From NCBI GenBank assembly GCA_014529385.2, contig CM043968.1, positions 6,027,001 to 6,091,000 on the forward strand: a stretch of DNA of 64,000 nt, written 5' to 3'. The number at the start of each line of letters is the position of its first letter. Within the stretch, counting starts at the first letter, position 1. Origin of the DNA: Adiantum capillus-veneris (lineage: Eukaryota; Streptophyta; Polypodiopsida; Polypodiales; Pteridaceae). The notes below the pieces were generated by a model. It was given only the letters and a program-made list of their open reading frames with translations. It searched no databases and had not been told where the DNA came from. Shown here one piece after another: positions 22,727-34,426 of this stretch. The translations under genes were made by a program, and so were the position numbers.

Positions 22727-24330
22727 TTGAAAAAGGCTCTAAAGGAGATATACACCACCGAAATGGAAACCACGGAAGAGGATGGGAAGGATGTAATGCA
22801 TGTTCCATCCCATTACAAAAAGTATACTCTCCAAGATCGAAAAATCATCGAACAACCTGTTAGGGAACTACGAAAACAAGGCGAGTCTTACAAAGGACCT
22901 GAAAACGCTAAAAGGGTAGGCTTGGTTGAACCAGGAGAAGAGCCTAGACCGGCCTACATTGCAAATGACCTAACAGAAGAAGAAGAAAAGCTTTTGTTAA
23001 GTTTGCTAAAGGAATACCGGGATATCTTTGCTTGGTCTTACAAGAATCTCAAAGGTGTTGATCCAGAAATCTGTCAACATACTATACCCATGAGAGATGA
23101 TGCTAAACCAAGTAGACAGAGACCATACACTTATAACGAAACATTTGCCAGGAAGATCAAAGAAGAGATTGAAAACTAAAGGAAGCTGAATTCATTTACA
23201 AAATTGAACACACACATTGGGTGTCCCCAATTGTGGTAGTACCTAAGAAGAATGAGAAATTACGAGTGTGCGTTAATCTCAAAAAAGTGAATGCAGCTAC
23301 CATTAGAGACAACTTTCCTCTTTCGATAACGGAGCACACTTTAGAACGAGTGGCAGGAAAAGAAGCTTACAGCTTCCTAGATGGTTTTTCAGGATACAAT
23401 CAACTTTTGGTTGACCCAAAAGATCAACACAAAACTGCTTTTGCAACAGAATGGGGTATATTTGCCTATCGGGTTATTCCGTTTGGATTAACTAATGCTC
23501 CAGCCACATTTCAGAGATTGATGAGCCATGCTTTCAAAGAGTATCTTCGGAAATTCTTGGAAGTATACATGGATGATTTATGTGTACAGTCGTCAATCCG
23601 AGTTGATCATTCTGAACACCTCAAAAAGGTATTCGAGAAATGTAGACTTTACAGGATTTTCTTAAACCCAAAAAAGTGCACATTCATGGGAAGACAAGGA
23701 AAAATTCTTGGACACATAGTGTCTAAAAATGGCATAGCTACCGATATTGAAAAGATTCATGTCATTGCTGATTTGCCTCGACCAACAACAGTCAAAGGGG
23801 TACAAGCCTTCATGGGACATTGTCGATATTACCGACGGTTCATCTACATGTATGCTATAATTGCAAAACCCATGTATAGCTTGATTACGCACTTTGAATG
23901 GACCAAGGCATGTGAAGAATCCTTCATGAAGTTTAAGCAAGCTCTCACCTCAGCTCCAATATTGAAAGCACTCGATCGGGATAAGGTATTCCACGTACAC
24001 GTAGATGCTTCAAATTTTGCTATTGGTTGTATACTAGCCCAACCAAGAGATGGGAGAATTGACTTTCCTATTTCTTATGCTAGCCGACAATTAAATATGG
24101 CAGAAAAGAATTACACCACCAGTGAAAGAGAAGGACTAGGAATGATCTATGCCGTTAAAAAGTATAGACATTACCTATTGGCCAACAAGTTTGTGTTCTT
24201 TGTGGATCACCAAGCTTTGTTATATTTGGTCAACAAGCCATGCATCACAGGAAGAATAGTGAGATGGTTCATCATTCTTCTCGAATTTGATTTCACTGTG
24301 GTTGTTAAAAAAGGCACTACACATCAATGA
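22727..24330 (+). pseudogene. Reverse transcriptase and RNase H of element D
   Basis: RT motifs in order: [66 protein letters not shown] and catalytic YMDD at 23566-23577. RNase H follows with VHVDASNFAIGCIL, TTSEREGLGMIYAVKKYRHY and FVDHQALLYL. A one-base loss in an A-run near 23170 splits the RT; element G keeps the frame there. A TGA at 24328-24330 (THQ-stop-EDHLSR) separates RNase H from the next segment. The catalytic residues themselves are preserved. Confidence 0.95.
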
Positions 24331-24930
24331 GAAGATCATTTGTCCAGGATTGTTTCGGGGGAATCACCTAAAGGGGTAGATGATGATCTACCAGATGCCT
24401 ATTTGTTCTCCGTGGAAATGATACCAAGATGGTCAGAAAAAATTGTGTCATTCATGACGATAGCTCAAGTGGATTCACCACTTCCTATCACAGTTGATTT
24501 AATCGAGCAATTGGCTACGTATCAATTACTAGCTGGGAGGCTATATAAAAGAAATCGAGACGGGATATTTCTTTTATGCATTAACCCTGAAGAAAGGGAT
24601 CAGTACCTAAGTCAAGCACATGTTACCATAGTAGGACTTCACTTTGCGGAAGACCAAACTATGCAACGAATCTTAAGACTTGGAATATTTTGGCCGACTA
24701 TGAGGAGAGATGTTCGATCTTTTGTAAGAGATTGTCCTCAATGTCAGAAACAACAACCCATTCCTCATGTAACATTGTTTCAAATGTCACCTATTCCTAA
24801 GTGGAGTAACTATCTGGTTACTTACTTATCAAGACGAACATTTCCTGAGGATATGAGTAAACACCGTCAAAGAGAAATTGAAAGGAAAGCAAGAGACTAT
24901 GCTCTTATTGGGAACCAATTATATCGGTGA
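24331..24930 (+). pseudogene. First HHCC zinc module after RNase H (element D)
   Basis: After EDHLSR the frame runs open to TGA at 24928. It contains LATYQLLAGRLYKRNRDGIF, then AHVTIVGLHF, GIFWPTMRRDVRSFV and CPQCQKQQ. This is the complete pattern of an integrase N-terminal zinc domain (H-x-H...C-xx-C) with its usual lead-in. A catalytic integrase core would be expected next. Instead, a second lead-in (WSNYLVTYLSRRTFP, ARDYALIGNQLYR) and a second HHCC follow. Dedicated aRH domains occur here in other Tat elements; I do not see one. Confidence 0.75.
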
Positions 24931-26060
24931 GGTAAAGATCAACATTTGCGTCTTTGTGCAAATAAAAATGAGTATATTCCAATTATAGAACAAGCACATG
25001 CTCGATTAGCTGGAGGTCACTTTTCTGGTGAGACCACCGCAAGAGCAATCATGATGGCAGGCATATGGTGGCCAACACTTTTTGCAAATGCCAAAGAATA
25101 TGTTCGAAGGTGTGATGCTTGTAAACGAGCAAAAAAGCCAACACGAGTAGACAGCATGTCCTTAAGACCAATGATGGGGGCCAGAGCCTTCGCAAAATGG
25201 GGAATAGATTTTGTGGGACTGATACAACCACCTGCTTATAGAACCCAAGCTCAATATATCATTGTAGCTATGGACTATTTGACCAAATGGGTCGAGGCTA
25301 AAGCGACTCAAAAGAATGATGCTAGAACCACTGCTGCATTCTTATATGAGTATGTATTTGTAAGGTATGGACGGCCAATAGAGATTGTCAGTGATTGGGA
25401 AACTCATTTCCTCAATGAGGTAATAGAGTATTTGCTTAATGAGTTTATGGTTATCCATAACAAATCAGCTCCTGCTCCCTATCACCCACAAGCAAACAAA
25501 CAAGCTGAGCATACAAATAAAATTCTTAGCTCAGTACTGACCAAAGTGGTTAGTTCAGGAAGGACTGACTGGGAAATGAATCTCCATGCTGCTCTATGGG
25601 CTTATCGAGTTTCATTCAAAACAGCTTTAAATGCTACACCCTTTAACCTTGTTTATGGTCTTGATGCCATACTGCCAATAGAATTTCTATTGCCGACCTT
25701 AAGGGTAGCACAAACTCTTGAGTGAACTGGACATGAATTGTCAGAAAGATTTGAAGATTTGGAAAAGCTAGACGAGCAAAGGCTAACTACTGTAGCTCAT
25801 ATCTATGCACAAAAGAGGAAACAAAAATAGTTTTTTGATTCCCAATTAATCACCAAAATTTTCAAGAAAGGGGACTTAGTTCTAGTCTATTCCCTTAAGC
25901 AACACGTTCCCAAGTTTAAGAAAAATGGAAATGGACCATTTGTCATTGAAGATGTATCTCCAAGTGGAGCAGCAAAATTGTCAACCATGGATGGTGAACC
26001 AATGGCTAATTGGATTAGTGGATGCCGTTTAAAGAAATACAATTTGCCACTAACCAATGA
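24931..26060 (+). pseudogene. Second HHCC module and integrase of element D
   Basis: AHARLAGGHF, GIWWPTLFANAKEYV and CDACKRAKKPT form the second zinc module. The core has WGIDFVG and AMDYLTKWVEA with the first Asp, IVSDWETHF with the second Asp (the usual G of SDxG is changed), and AEHTNKI with the Glu. After a TGA at 25723, the C-terminal region KKGDLVLVYSLK, NGPFVIEDV and ISGCRLKKY follows, with one TAG near 25830. It would insert the cDNA into host DNA. Around 25978 an open frame starts that runs on into the second protease-like domain. Confidence 0.9.
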
Positions 26061-26860
26061 ATTGCTAGAGAGAATGCATGTAGCTAAACAAAGGAAGATG
26101 AAGCGACAACATGTTATTGATGAAGCGCAAGAGGAAGCTAGAATTCGGGTGCTCAAGCGTAAAGCTTCTCTCAAGAATCAACAGATATCGATTCCCATCA
26201 ACACTTTGGAACTAGATGATCGACAATGGGAATTACCTAAAGACGCAGTTTCAACAGATGACGACTGGTTAGATGGAATGGATCTCCGCATCAAAGTACA
26301 TCTCAACAATCATAGCACCAATGCTTTGGTAGACACAGGAACTAGAGTGAATGCAGTCAGTTATTCCACATACAAGAAAGAAACCAAATCAAGCATTGAC
26401 CGCAGGAATAACGACAATCAAAGGATGCAACAAGAATCCGACTCCAACATTGGGAGTGGTCAACTTGAACGTGGTAGTACATGGATGTTCATGTCCGCAT
26501 TAGTTTGTCTGCTTTCCACATGAGCACATGAATGAGACTATGATTCTTGGCATTCCTTGGATGCATACATACAAAGCAGTACCATATTGGGATACAAATC
26601 AGCTAAAGCTATCACTTAAGGGAGGGCAACTCATTGTTCCTATTGCACCTAGCAAAGAGGAATGGAAAAGATGCAATCAGAGTACCAATCCACGAAGAAA
26701 ATCTTCTCCATCCCCTCGACAAACAAATGCTACAAGCAACATCCCCATGCAAGGAGTCAGGCAAATTTGGGTACCAAAAGCACAACTTGTGGATAAACCA
26801 AATCAGATCTGGGTGCCTAAAATTTCACCAAAGACAAAGAAGATGGTTCCAAGGATTTGA
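26061..26860 (+). pseudogene. Second retropepsin-like domain, downstream of integrase (element D)
   Basis: In the same open frame as the integrase tail (25978-26523), a linker of about 70 residues leads to MDLRIKVHLNN and ALVDTGTRVNAVSYSTYK, with DTG at 26332-26340. After a frameshift the next frame gives GVVNLNVVVHG, a stop, then FPHEHMNETMILGIPWMHTY (ILGIPW at 26543-26560) and LKLSLKGGQLIVPI. Active-site DTG, hydrophobic strands, ILGxPW and a final strand pair are the full order of a retropepsin. A protease between gag and RT is already present. Its role, if any, is unknown; capture from another element is the main alternative. Confidence 0.75.
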
Positions 26861-28735
26861 GCACAGAATCGAGCATCTATGATCAAGGAACCTAACATGA
26901 AAAAGGTTTGGAAGAAAAAGGAGCACATATCTTCTCCACACAACGCAAAACCAATCAAACAGCAGCTAGTTAAGTCTCAACAGACTCTCAAAAACCATGC
27001 ACCAAGCAGACCGAGCTAAATGGCAAGAAAAAGCTCGACAACCGTCTAAAGTGCTCCCAATAGCTCAAGCAATCAGCGTGCTTAAACACCCTGGTGGTAC
27101 TATCAAGCAGAGAGCACAAAGGCTATAGGATTTACTCTTTGGAAGACACAAGCAGCAAACCTCGACATCGGAAACCCTTGAGTTATTTACTCAAAACCCA
27201 ACTCTTGCACAGAATATTGAGTTGAATTGCATTGATCTTCATATCATAGTAGAGCCAATCACGGCTACGCATAGACACAATTGTTCAACCCATGCACACA
27301 GTCGTCCCGGAGAAGCCATCTAGGAGGGGTGGAAGGATACTACTAAATACTAAGTAATTAAGGGCAATGTTTGAAGAGGGAGGAAAAAGTTTCATGTTAA
27401 CGTGTGATTTTTTGCAAAATTATCTGATAATGCCCTTATAATTCATCAACTGGGGAAAAGTCACCTATAATATCTTCCAGATGAGTGTAAATAGTGTATA
27501 TACTATCAGAAAATCATAAAAAATAGTCCTTTTTTGGGTATTTTTTATCATTTTTGCTGATAGGAAGGCTTAAAAATGGAGAAATCCAACAAAAAACAAT
27601 AAAGGTGTGTTTTTAAAGGGATTTTCTTAATTACTGGATTTTCACTTTGCTTTTTTAGAGCATTTTTCTATTTTCTTTGATTTTTCCAATAAGAAGGTCA
27701 AAAATTAATAATAAATAGCAGGGAAGCTCAGATGGAAAATTGGAAGACACGCTGGTGATCAGAAAGAGAAGGCGGACAAGCACAAAAATTTTCAACGAAA
27801 TCAAAAGATGGAAGTGGGAAACCTAAATTAGGCAGCCAAGCCTACTTTTGCAAAATTCTTGCAGAATGAGCTATAGGAATCCGATTTTGGAAATTTTTGA
27901 GCCTAACATAGATTTCATGGCCTAATAGGACTAACGGGGGAATCCAGGGTAGGCTAAAACCACTTCATTTCCACTTGGAGCTTTGCAGAGAGAGCATTTC
28001 GGCTTCTTTCGCATGTCATTTTCGGAGCCCATAGTTGACCTTTTTTAGCGCCGTCTTACACGAGACATGAGGGGTAAGTTCCTTACTAATCAATGATCCA
28101 TTTTGTACGGCCGGTAGCTAGTCTAAAGCCCTAGAAAAAACCCTAGAAGCCGAGCAGTGCACAAAGACCTACGACCTAAAACTGACCATAGCGGCCTACC
28201 GGCTTGACCTAATCGGATGGGATTTGAACCATAGCATGCCCTAACATAATAGAACTATTCCATACCATCAGATGATCATTCGGCTGGGGTCAAGGGGGTC
28301 CTCAATAGAGAATTAGGGTTTTTTGGAAATGGCCAGAATTCCGACCTGACTCCACAGATTGCCTGCTAATGAGTTTCATATACAATGCATATGATTGGTT
28401 TGGAGAAATCCATCAAGTAAAGCCCTCGAAAAGCGGAAAACGGTTCGAAGGTTACAAAGTGTCAAATTCGACATACGAGGCCAAATTGACTTCAAATGAG
28501 CCAGAATTGGACAGGTAGCTTCACGATGATGTTACGGACAAGTCCAAAGCCTCAAAGTTGATCAACCAACGCAACAGACAGAGTAGTCACAAAAAACGGT
28601 GATTTCAGAGTCAATAGAGCACAAAGTGATGCCGGCATGACCAAACTTGACCAAATTCAATTTAGGACTTGTATTAGGTGTATGAAACATGTTTAGGTCA
28701 AAATTTATGTGAAATGCAAAGTTTTTGTCACTGTT
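26861..28735 (+). other. Spacer after pol of element D
   Basis: The first ~450 bp hold short Lys/Gln-rich open pieces continuing the reading after the second protease; from about 27330 on the sequence is AT-rich and closed in all frames. No LTR, tRNA or structural RNA was recognised. Confidence 0.5.
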
Positions 28736-29335
28736 GTAAATAATCGCGATTATTTCCTTTTGCAATATTTTTGTATGGAAATTGTCAATTCACCTCACCT
28801 ATCATGTGTACACATCTATTACATGCCAAAAATCAAGTATGAGCCAAAATGATCACCCATTACTTGCAAAAAAGCCAAAAAACGCAAAGGAGTCTGTGAA
28901 AGCCAAAATTTGAATTATGAACAACTTGTCTTGATCCAAATCACCTCATAATTCATACCCAAGCTCTATACCATGCCTAGAACCAGTCTATGCCAAAAAA
29001 TGTCAATTTTGGAAGAAAAGTTAATAATCGCGATTATTTACTTTTTGGCCAAAATGGGGCAATTTGGAAACTTTGTCATCATACTTATAAAGTACATGTT
29101 GGGATAAGCCCACTAGCCAATTTTGAGTCAATTTGGATTTCAAAATCTCAAATTTTCTTTATATCTACTGTTTCAGAGACCTAAAGCCAAAATCTGGTAC
29201 CATTTTCACCCTGTACATCCAAATGAGCCCATATTTTCCTTAGAGCATGTAATTGGCATATACTTCAAGCTTATAAAGCCAAGTTTGCAAAAAAGTTGAA
29301 ATTTTTCCCATCTGTAAATAATCGCGATTATTTAC
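28736..29335 (+). repeat. Palindrome-centred ~285-bp tandem repeats, 3' set
   Basis: Three further copies of the AAATAATCGCGATTATTT palindrome at 28736-28757, 29020-29041 and 29314-29335, spaced 284 and 294 bp. They match the spacing and central sequence of the set upstream of gag. They end about 190 bp before the ORF3 start. Tat-type elements are known to carry variable tandem repeats near their 3' ends; having the same family on both sides of gag-pol is unusual. Confidence 0.9.
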
Positions 29336-29522
29336 TTTGGTTGCAAATTTTTGTTTTGACCATACAATTTTGTTCCTTGCATGATTTTATGCATCTTTGC
29401 TTGTTCAAAAATTGATTTGAAGCAATTTGGACCAGATTATCAGCATTTTAGTCTAAAAGGGCATTCTGGAGAAAAATCTGACAACTCCGCTGACTTTGCA
29501 CTCTATTCACTGAACAGGAGCA

Positions 29523-32500
29523 ATGCAAGCCGCGGAGAAGGCCAAGAAAAAGTTAAACCAAAAGGAGAAACTGCAAGAGCTGCCCCCGTATCAACTGGAC
29601 CTCGAGTCAGTAAAAGCTGTAAAGGCATCTTATCTTTCTAAAGAGCAGTTACAAGAACACCACACCACAGTCTTCACTGGCACATTTAAAAGTGAAGAAG
29701 GACATCCGGTGGAGTTACAACTCTTGCCTAAAGAGGTTTATGATGTCGTAGCAAAGCCAGAAACCAAAGACGCTAACCATAGGTTGGGACTCCGACACTT
29801 CTATGAACAAGAGCCCTGCAGAGTAGACTTTCAGAAGGCTTACGAGCTTCTGTCCACCATCAAGGAAGACGGAACTGCCCAAATCTCAGACAACCAAGGA
29901 AATAAGGTAGAGGTTGTAATTACAAAGGAAATAGTGGCAGAGGCACTCAGATTGCCCACTGAAGGGATGACCATGTGGGCAAGAGATAGGAAAACAACGG
30001 GCACATTTACAAAGAAAATAGCTGCCCAGCTACATTTTTCGATCTCATCCACAAGCAGGTGGAAGAGCCAACGCGTCTGTACCACGAACATTTCCATTTC
30101 TTGGCAAGAAGGCCACCAAGGTACACGACACCGAATCATGCCGTGGCCACCACTTTTACACAAGTTCTGAAGTCAACCACCAGACAACCTGTGGACCACG
30201 CGCAATATGTGTTAACAACATTGAAAGCCACCAAGAAGGAGGGATAGATAACCTACTTGGGTGCACTCGAAGTCTTGACCAGAATAGCCTATCATGCCAT
30301 CGGCATGGCTGACACCCTACCGCCTGCCCCGGATCAAAACACATGGATCTTGGCAGCTCCACCCTCTCCAAGATCTACAAGATCTGGTAAGTGATCATTT
30401 AAATCAGGTGATGAATCCGATGACAGTTCATCCGAGCAGCATAGTAGTGAAAGCTCTGACAACGAAGAAAAAAGAGCTAGGAGGGAAGAAATGAAGCGAA
30501 AAGCTGTGGCTGCGTACCAAGAGGAGCCTAGCTTAAAAGCAAGAGAGATTTGAAAGAGAAAAACAGGCGTATCAGCGCACTAGGCAAGCACAGGGAAAAG
30601 ACCCAGAAAAGTGGGTACCTACCGGCTTGAAGGGACTTCGAACGAAACATCATTCAAGGAAAGAGGCCGAGGATCCCAAGGATCAATTAGAAAGAATCTA
30701 CCAAGAGGCAGAGGCCTTGAAGCTGAAAGAGGCGGAAGAAGTGGCCAAGAAAGCTGAGGAAGCAGCAACTCAAGAGCAAGGCCAGGTATCTCCCCGACCC
30801 ACCTCACCGCCGCCGGAACAACAGGACCAGCCCATGCCCACTCCACCATCATCACCGCCATGCCAAGAGACCTCTGAAGAGGCCGAGACTGACAAGGCAA
30901 AAGAGTCTGAATTCACCCAACAAACGGAAGCTACACAGCAAGCTGACCATGCCAAACAACATGAAGAAAAGGAAGCTGAACAAGAACCAGAATAGACAGC
31001 CGAGAAAACTCACAAGTCGACATATGAAACTGATAAAGAAGAAGATAAAGAAAAGGAGTAAACCACCACACATGAGGAAGAAGCCGACATTGAGAAAGCA
31101 GGAAGGTCTACGATTAAAGAAACTATAAGGATTGAGACCACACAACTTGTTTCCACTAAGCCAGTAACTGCCGAGGTTTCAAAACCTCAGGATGGCCTAG
31201 GAAAAGCAACCATCTCTATAGAAACACCAGCAATAACAACACAGCTGGAAGCAACACAAGAGGCTGGCGGCCCATCTCAACTTGCAAGACAAGAAGAATG
31301 AAAGTCCAATGATGAAGTCATTCTACAAATGAACGAGTATGCAAGGCAGATGCAGATCATGACGGAGAAACTCCGCTCAGCAGCCTTTAACCGCAGTACT
31401 AAAGCCAAAGAATTAGAAATGGTCATCGATGCTCTTCAAGGAGAGCTCGAAGATAGAATGGCTACAATTAATGATCTCCAAAATCAGGTACAAGAGCTAA
31501 AGATTGAAGCAGAACGACATCAGATGGCCAGGGACAGCCAAAAGAAGGAAATGGAGGAGTTGGGTGACCTCCTGACTAAGCTATCTGATGCCTGCAAAGT
31601 GAAAGATGAGCAGTTGACAGAAGTGACAAATGAACTTCTTACCACCTCTCTATCAGGTCAAAAGATTCAAGTACAATTAGATGTAGCAAACGCATCTCTA
31701 CAGTATTCTGAACAAAGAATTAATGATCAGGCCACTTTCTTACGGCAATTAAGAGAAAATCCAGCCGTGGCCTCGATCAAGGGAACAGATGAGGTGTATA
31801 AAGCACTTGAAAAGAAAAACATAGATTTAGAGCTAGAGTTGAAGCTGGAGTAGTCACAATGCAGAGACCTCGCGCTCATGCGGGTCCAAAGAGAGGAGGA
31901 GCTCCTTAAAGAGATTGCAAAATTGAAAAGAGTAAACCAACTCCTTAGAGATGGAAAGCCAGACATATAGGAAGAGGCAGGCACTTCAGAGCCGCCCCAA
32001 GTGGAAATCCCCTCGGTCTCATTTGCTGACTTTGAGACGCAGTCTACAGCAGAGCCGAGTGGGGGAGAAGATTTTCAAATCCAAATTATAGAGGAAGACA
32101 CAGTGACGATGGTCCAACTGTCAAAGGCTGAGGAAGATGCACTGAAGGAGAAGATCGCCTTGGAGGTAGATGAGCAGTGGAAGGAAGCTATGGATTGGGA
32201 GTTGAGAGTTTTACAACGTCACACACCTCACTCCCAATCAAATCAATGCACAATGGCACCAACAATCCTTGCCATACCCTCTCATCAAGGTTGAGCTCTT
32301 ACAGGTAAAGGAAAGATTATACAAGGATATGCAAGAAGATGGCGCAAATCAAGGCCACCCTAAGTGGAGGCTTAGTTCGCTGAACAAGAATCCAAGATAC
32401 TTGATTCTGCTCACAAGAGCACCTGCGGCCATACAGAAAGATCCAACATTTTGTCCTATACCGCAAGTAAGGACGTGGCAAGCACACAAAGCACTGCAGA

Positions 32501-33042
32501 AGAAGAGGCCAACATGGCTGAATTTTCCCAGGCTGCCAGCTCCAGAGAGAGGCCAAGCAACAGAAGAAAACCCTAACGGGCGCCATCTGCCAGATCTCTC
32601 CTGTGTAATGCTATACAAAATCTGCAGGATGCTACTTACTTGCATACAAGTCTTCAATGATCCTGAGCAGACAGGAGCCCCATGGCTCTCATTTTTGGAA
32701 GGAAACAAAGGCCTCTGCTATGATCTAAGTGGGCAGCCCTCAGAGGAAGTTTTTTATGGCTTTTACGCGCGATGCATGTTTCTGCCCTTGCACAATATGC
32801 TAGCTTTTGAGGAGGCCTTCTACACTAGATTTTTCACCTGGTGAATGAAGATATTTGCGCCGGTGATAAGCAACCTTAGAGCCAGATTTGTAGGCTACTC
32901 GGTAGTGGAACTAAAAAACAAAGTCACCATGCAGTTTTTGCAAGTGCCATACAAAGAACGCAAAATCAGATATGAAAAAGCACTGGAAGCACTGAAGGAC
33001 CACCTCACCCGCCGTCAACCCAAAGATTACTTCAACCCATAA
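29523..33042 (+). pseudogene. Accessory ORF3 of element D
   Basis: ATG at 29523 starts MQAAEKAKKK. The N-terminal ~200 residues contain RVDFQKAYELLSTI, GNKVEVVITKEIVAEALRLP and, after a frameshift near 30035, LYHEHFHFLARRPPRYTTP. A Pro/Glu/Gln-rich low-complexity part (30627-30995) follows, then a long coiled coil at 31329-31853 (heptads such as LQGELEDRMATINDLQNQV), and a C-terminal part with FNDPEQTGAPWLSFLEG and FYGFYARCMFLPLHN (32650-32800). It ends at 33042, about 25 bp before the polypurine tract. At least six frame breaks. Full length would be about 1,170 residues. Function unknown; the N-terminal part recurs in element A. Confidence 0.7.
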
Positions 33043-33067
33043 AGTTGTGTCAAGGGATGACACAGGC

Positions 33068-33081
33068 GAGGAGGGGGGGAA
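33068..33081 (+). other. Polypurine tract of element D
   Basis: GAGGAGGGGGGGAA directly abuts the TGTTAG start of the 3' LTR, as expected for the plus-strand primer. Confidence 0.9.
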
Positions 33082-33978
33082 TGTTAGCAGCAAGCTAACA
33101 CGTACACCATTTTTGGAGTTCTCCTTGTAAAAACAATTATTATTTTGATGAATCAGGAATATTGTAACTCCTGTTTTCTTGATAAACCTTGTAATTAATG
33201 AGCCGGGGCTACAAGCGTCCAGATTGTATCACCCATTCAATTCCTAGCTTTGGTAGAACTCCATATTATTACTTTTGACCACCCAAAAACCTTGGCTAAG
33301 GTATAAAAGCCAATTTTCTATAGGTTTTTGGATAAGAAATAAACAGCGTGAGCTAAAGGTGCTCTCTTCTCTCCTTCTTGCGCTTCCTACTCCCTCTCCG
33401 GTTGTCACATTGCGAATGCGTTTGTTGCATTGCAACCGTACGTAAGAGCTCTACGCATTGACGTAAGCCATTCACAGTATTTCGTAGCTTTTGGCGTCAT
33501 CGATTTCATCATAACTAGGAATTTACACTTCTGAAATGAAAACTAAGCATAGGCGGGGTATTGGGCCATCATTGCTAAGCATTTAGATGCATTCTGGGTC
33601 AAACACAACTAGGTCTAAAATCCACTGCTGTTATTAATCGCGATTTTGGAACTTGATCGAAAGTGGGGTTTGAGGCCATAGGCATGTGTGCTTAGGTCTT
33701 ATAAACTTGTTTAGAAGTTTTGTTACATTTGGATGTCATTTGATGCTGTAACGGATGTGATTTGCTTGCTGATGGGCGATTGGCTTTTGGTGATTTCAGT
33801 CACTTGAATGTAGCTTGAGTTAGATGCGAGTTGTTAGTTGTTTTCCAAGACATTCACAACCTCTTGTAGCCTCTATCCACTAGTCGAGTCAGCTTCGTCC
33901 CATGGTTTGACAAATTAATTGTGGTTCTCGCTAATACTGCAATAAGATAGGATGGTGAGGTTAGACATGCGTCCCACA
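33082..33978 (+). repeat. 3' LTR of element D
   Basis: 897 bp, TGTTAGCAGC to GTCCCACA, followed by the AAGAC target duplicate. It carries the same TATA box (33302-33308) and half-palindrome (TTATTAATCGCGATTTT at 33631-33647). Compared with the 5' LTR it lacks two short stretches. Confidence 0.95.
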
Positions 33979-34206
33979 AAGACATTCTCTCAAAGAGGTG
34001 CTGATGAGTATGCAAGCAAAAGCATAGAACCAACTCCCTGTGGGGAGTAAAACACTCTCAACACAACACATGTGCTCTTACGCATCCAAACCCCCACTGG
34101 ATTTGTAATGGCTATCACTGCCAAAGATGCTCGTAGATCTGTTGTGTCTAGAGAAACTATGACTATCCCTGTGCATGTAGAAATTGTGAGTGTGGAGAGC
34201 GAGAAG

Positions 34207-34272
<66 letters not shown>

Positions 34273-34426
34273 ACACACGATGTGGGTGGCGCATCTCAAC
34301 ACCATGTATGTGTGAGAGCCCCTTATTCTTCTATCTAGTAAAGAGTAAGGTGCATACAATTAATGGGCAGTCGAACGTCTTTGGGTGTTTGACCGGAGTA
34401 AGTGGCACACCGCCTTTACCCCAACA
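33979..34426 (-). repeat. Copia LTR fragment (element F)
   Basis: On the minus strand, AAGTGGGAGATTGTTGGGG at about 34417-34435 is a copia purine tract running into an LTR start, so the LTR lies to the left and ends at 34426. The left side is cut by, or continues beyond, element D. A GA tract of about 60 bp lies at 34210-34272. It may be the other part of the copia sequence at 14804-15183 split by element D, but the two were not matched. Confidence 0.55.
34210..34272. repeat. (GA)n microsatellite
   Basis: About 63 bp of nearly pure GA repeat with one AA interruption near the end, inside the copia LTR fragment. The open frames across it on both strands are repeat artefacts. Confidence 0.9.

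Larger units (their letters stand above)
15184..33978 (+). mobile_element. Element D: complete Tat/Ogre-like Ty3 LTR retrotransposon, 18.8 kb
   Basis: Both LTRs, a tRNA-Asp primer site, a polypurine tract and a perfect 5-bp target duplication (AAGAC at 15179-15183 and 33979-33983) define the element exactly. Domain order is gag, protease, RT, RNase H, an HHCC module, a second HHCC module with integrase, a second protease-like domain, a long spacer, and ORF3. Size, primer type and ORF3 fit the Tat/Ogre side of Ty3 elements. The coding frames carry many stops and frameshifts. The LTRs differ by scattered substitutions and a few short indels, so it is not recent. It inserted into copia-derived sequence. 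Confidence 0.95.
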
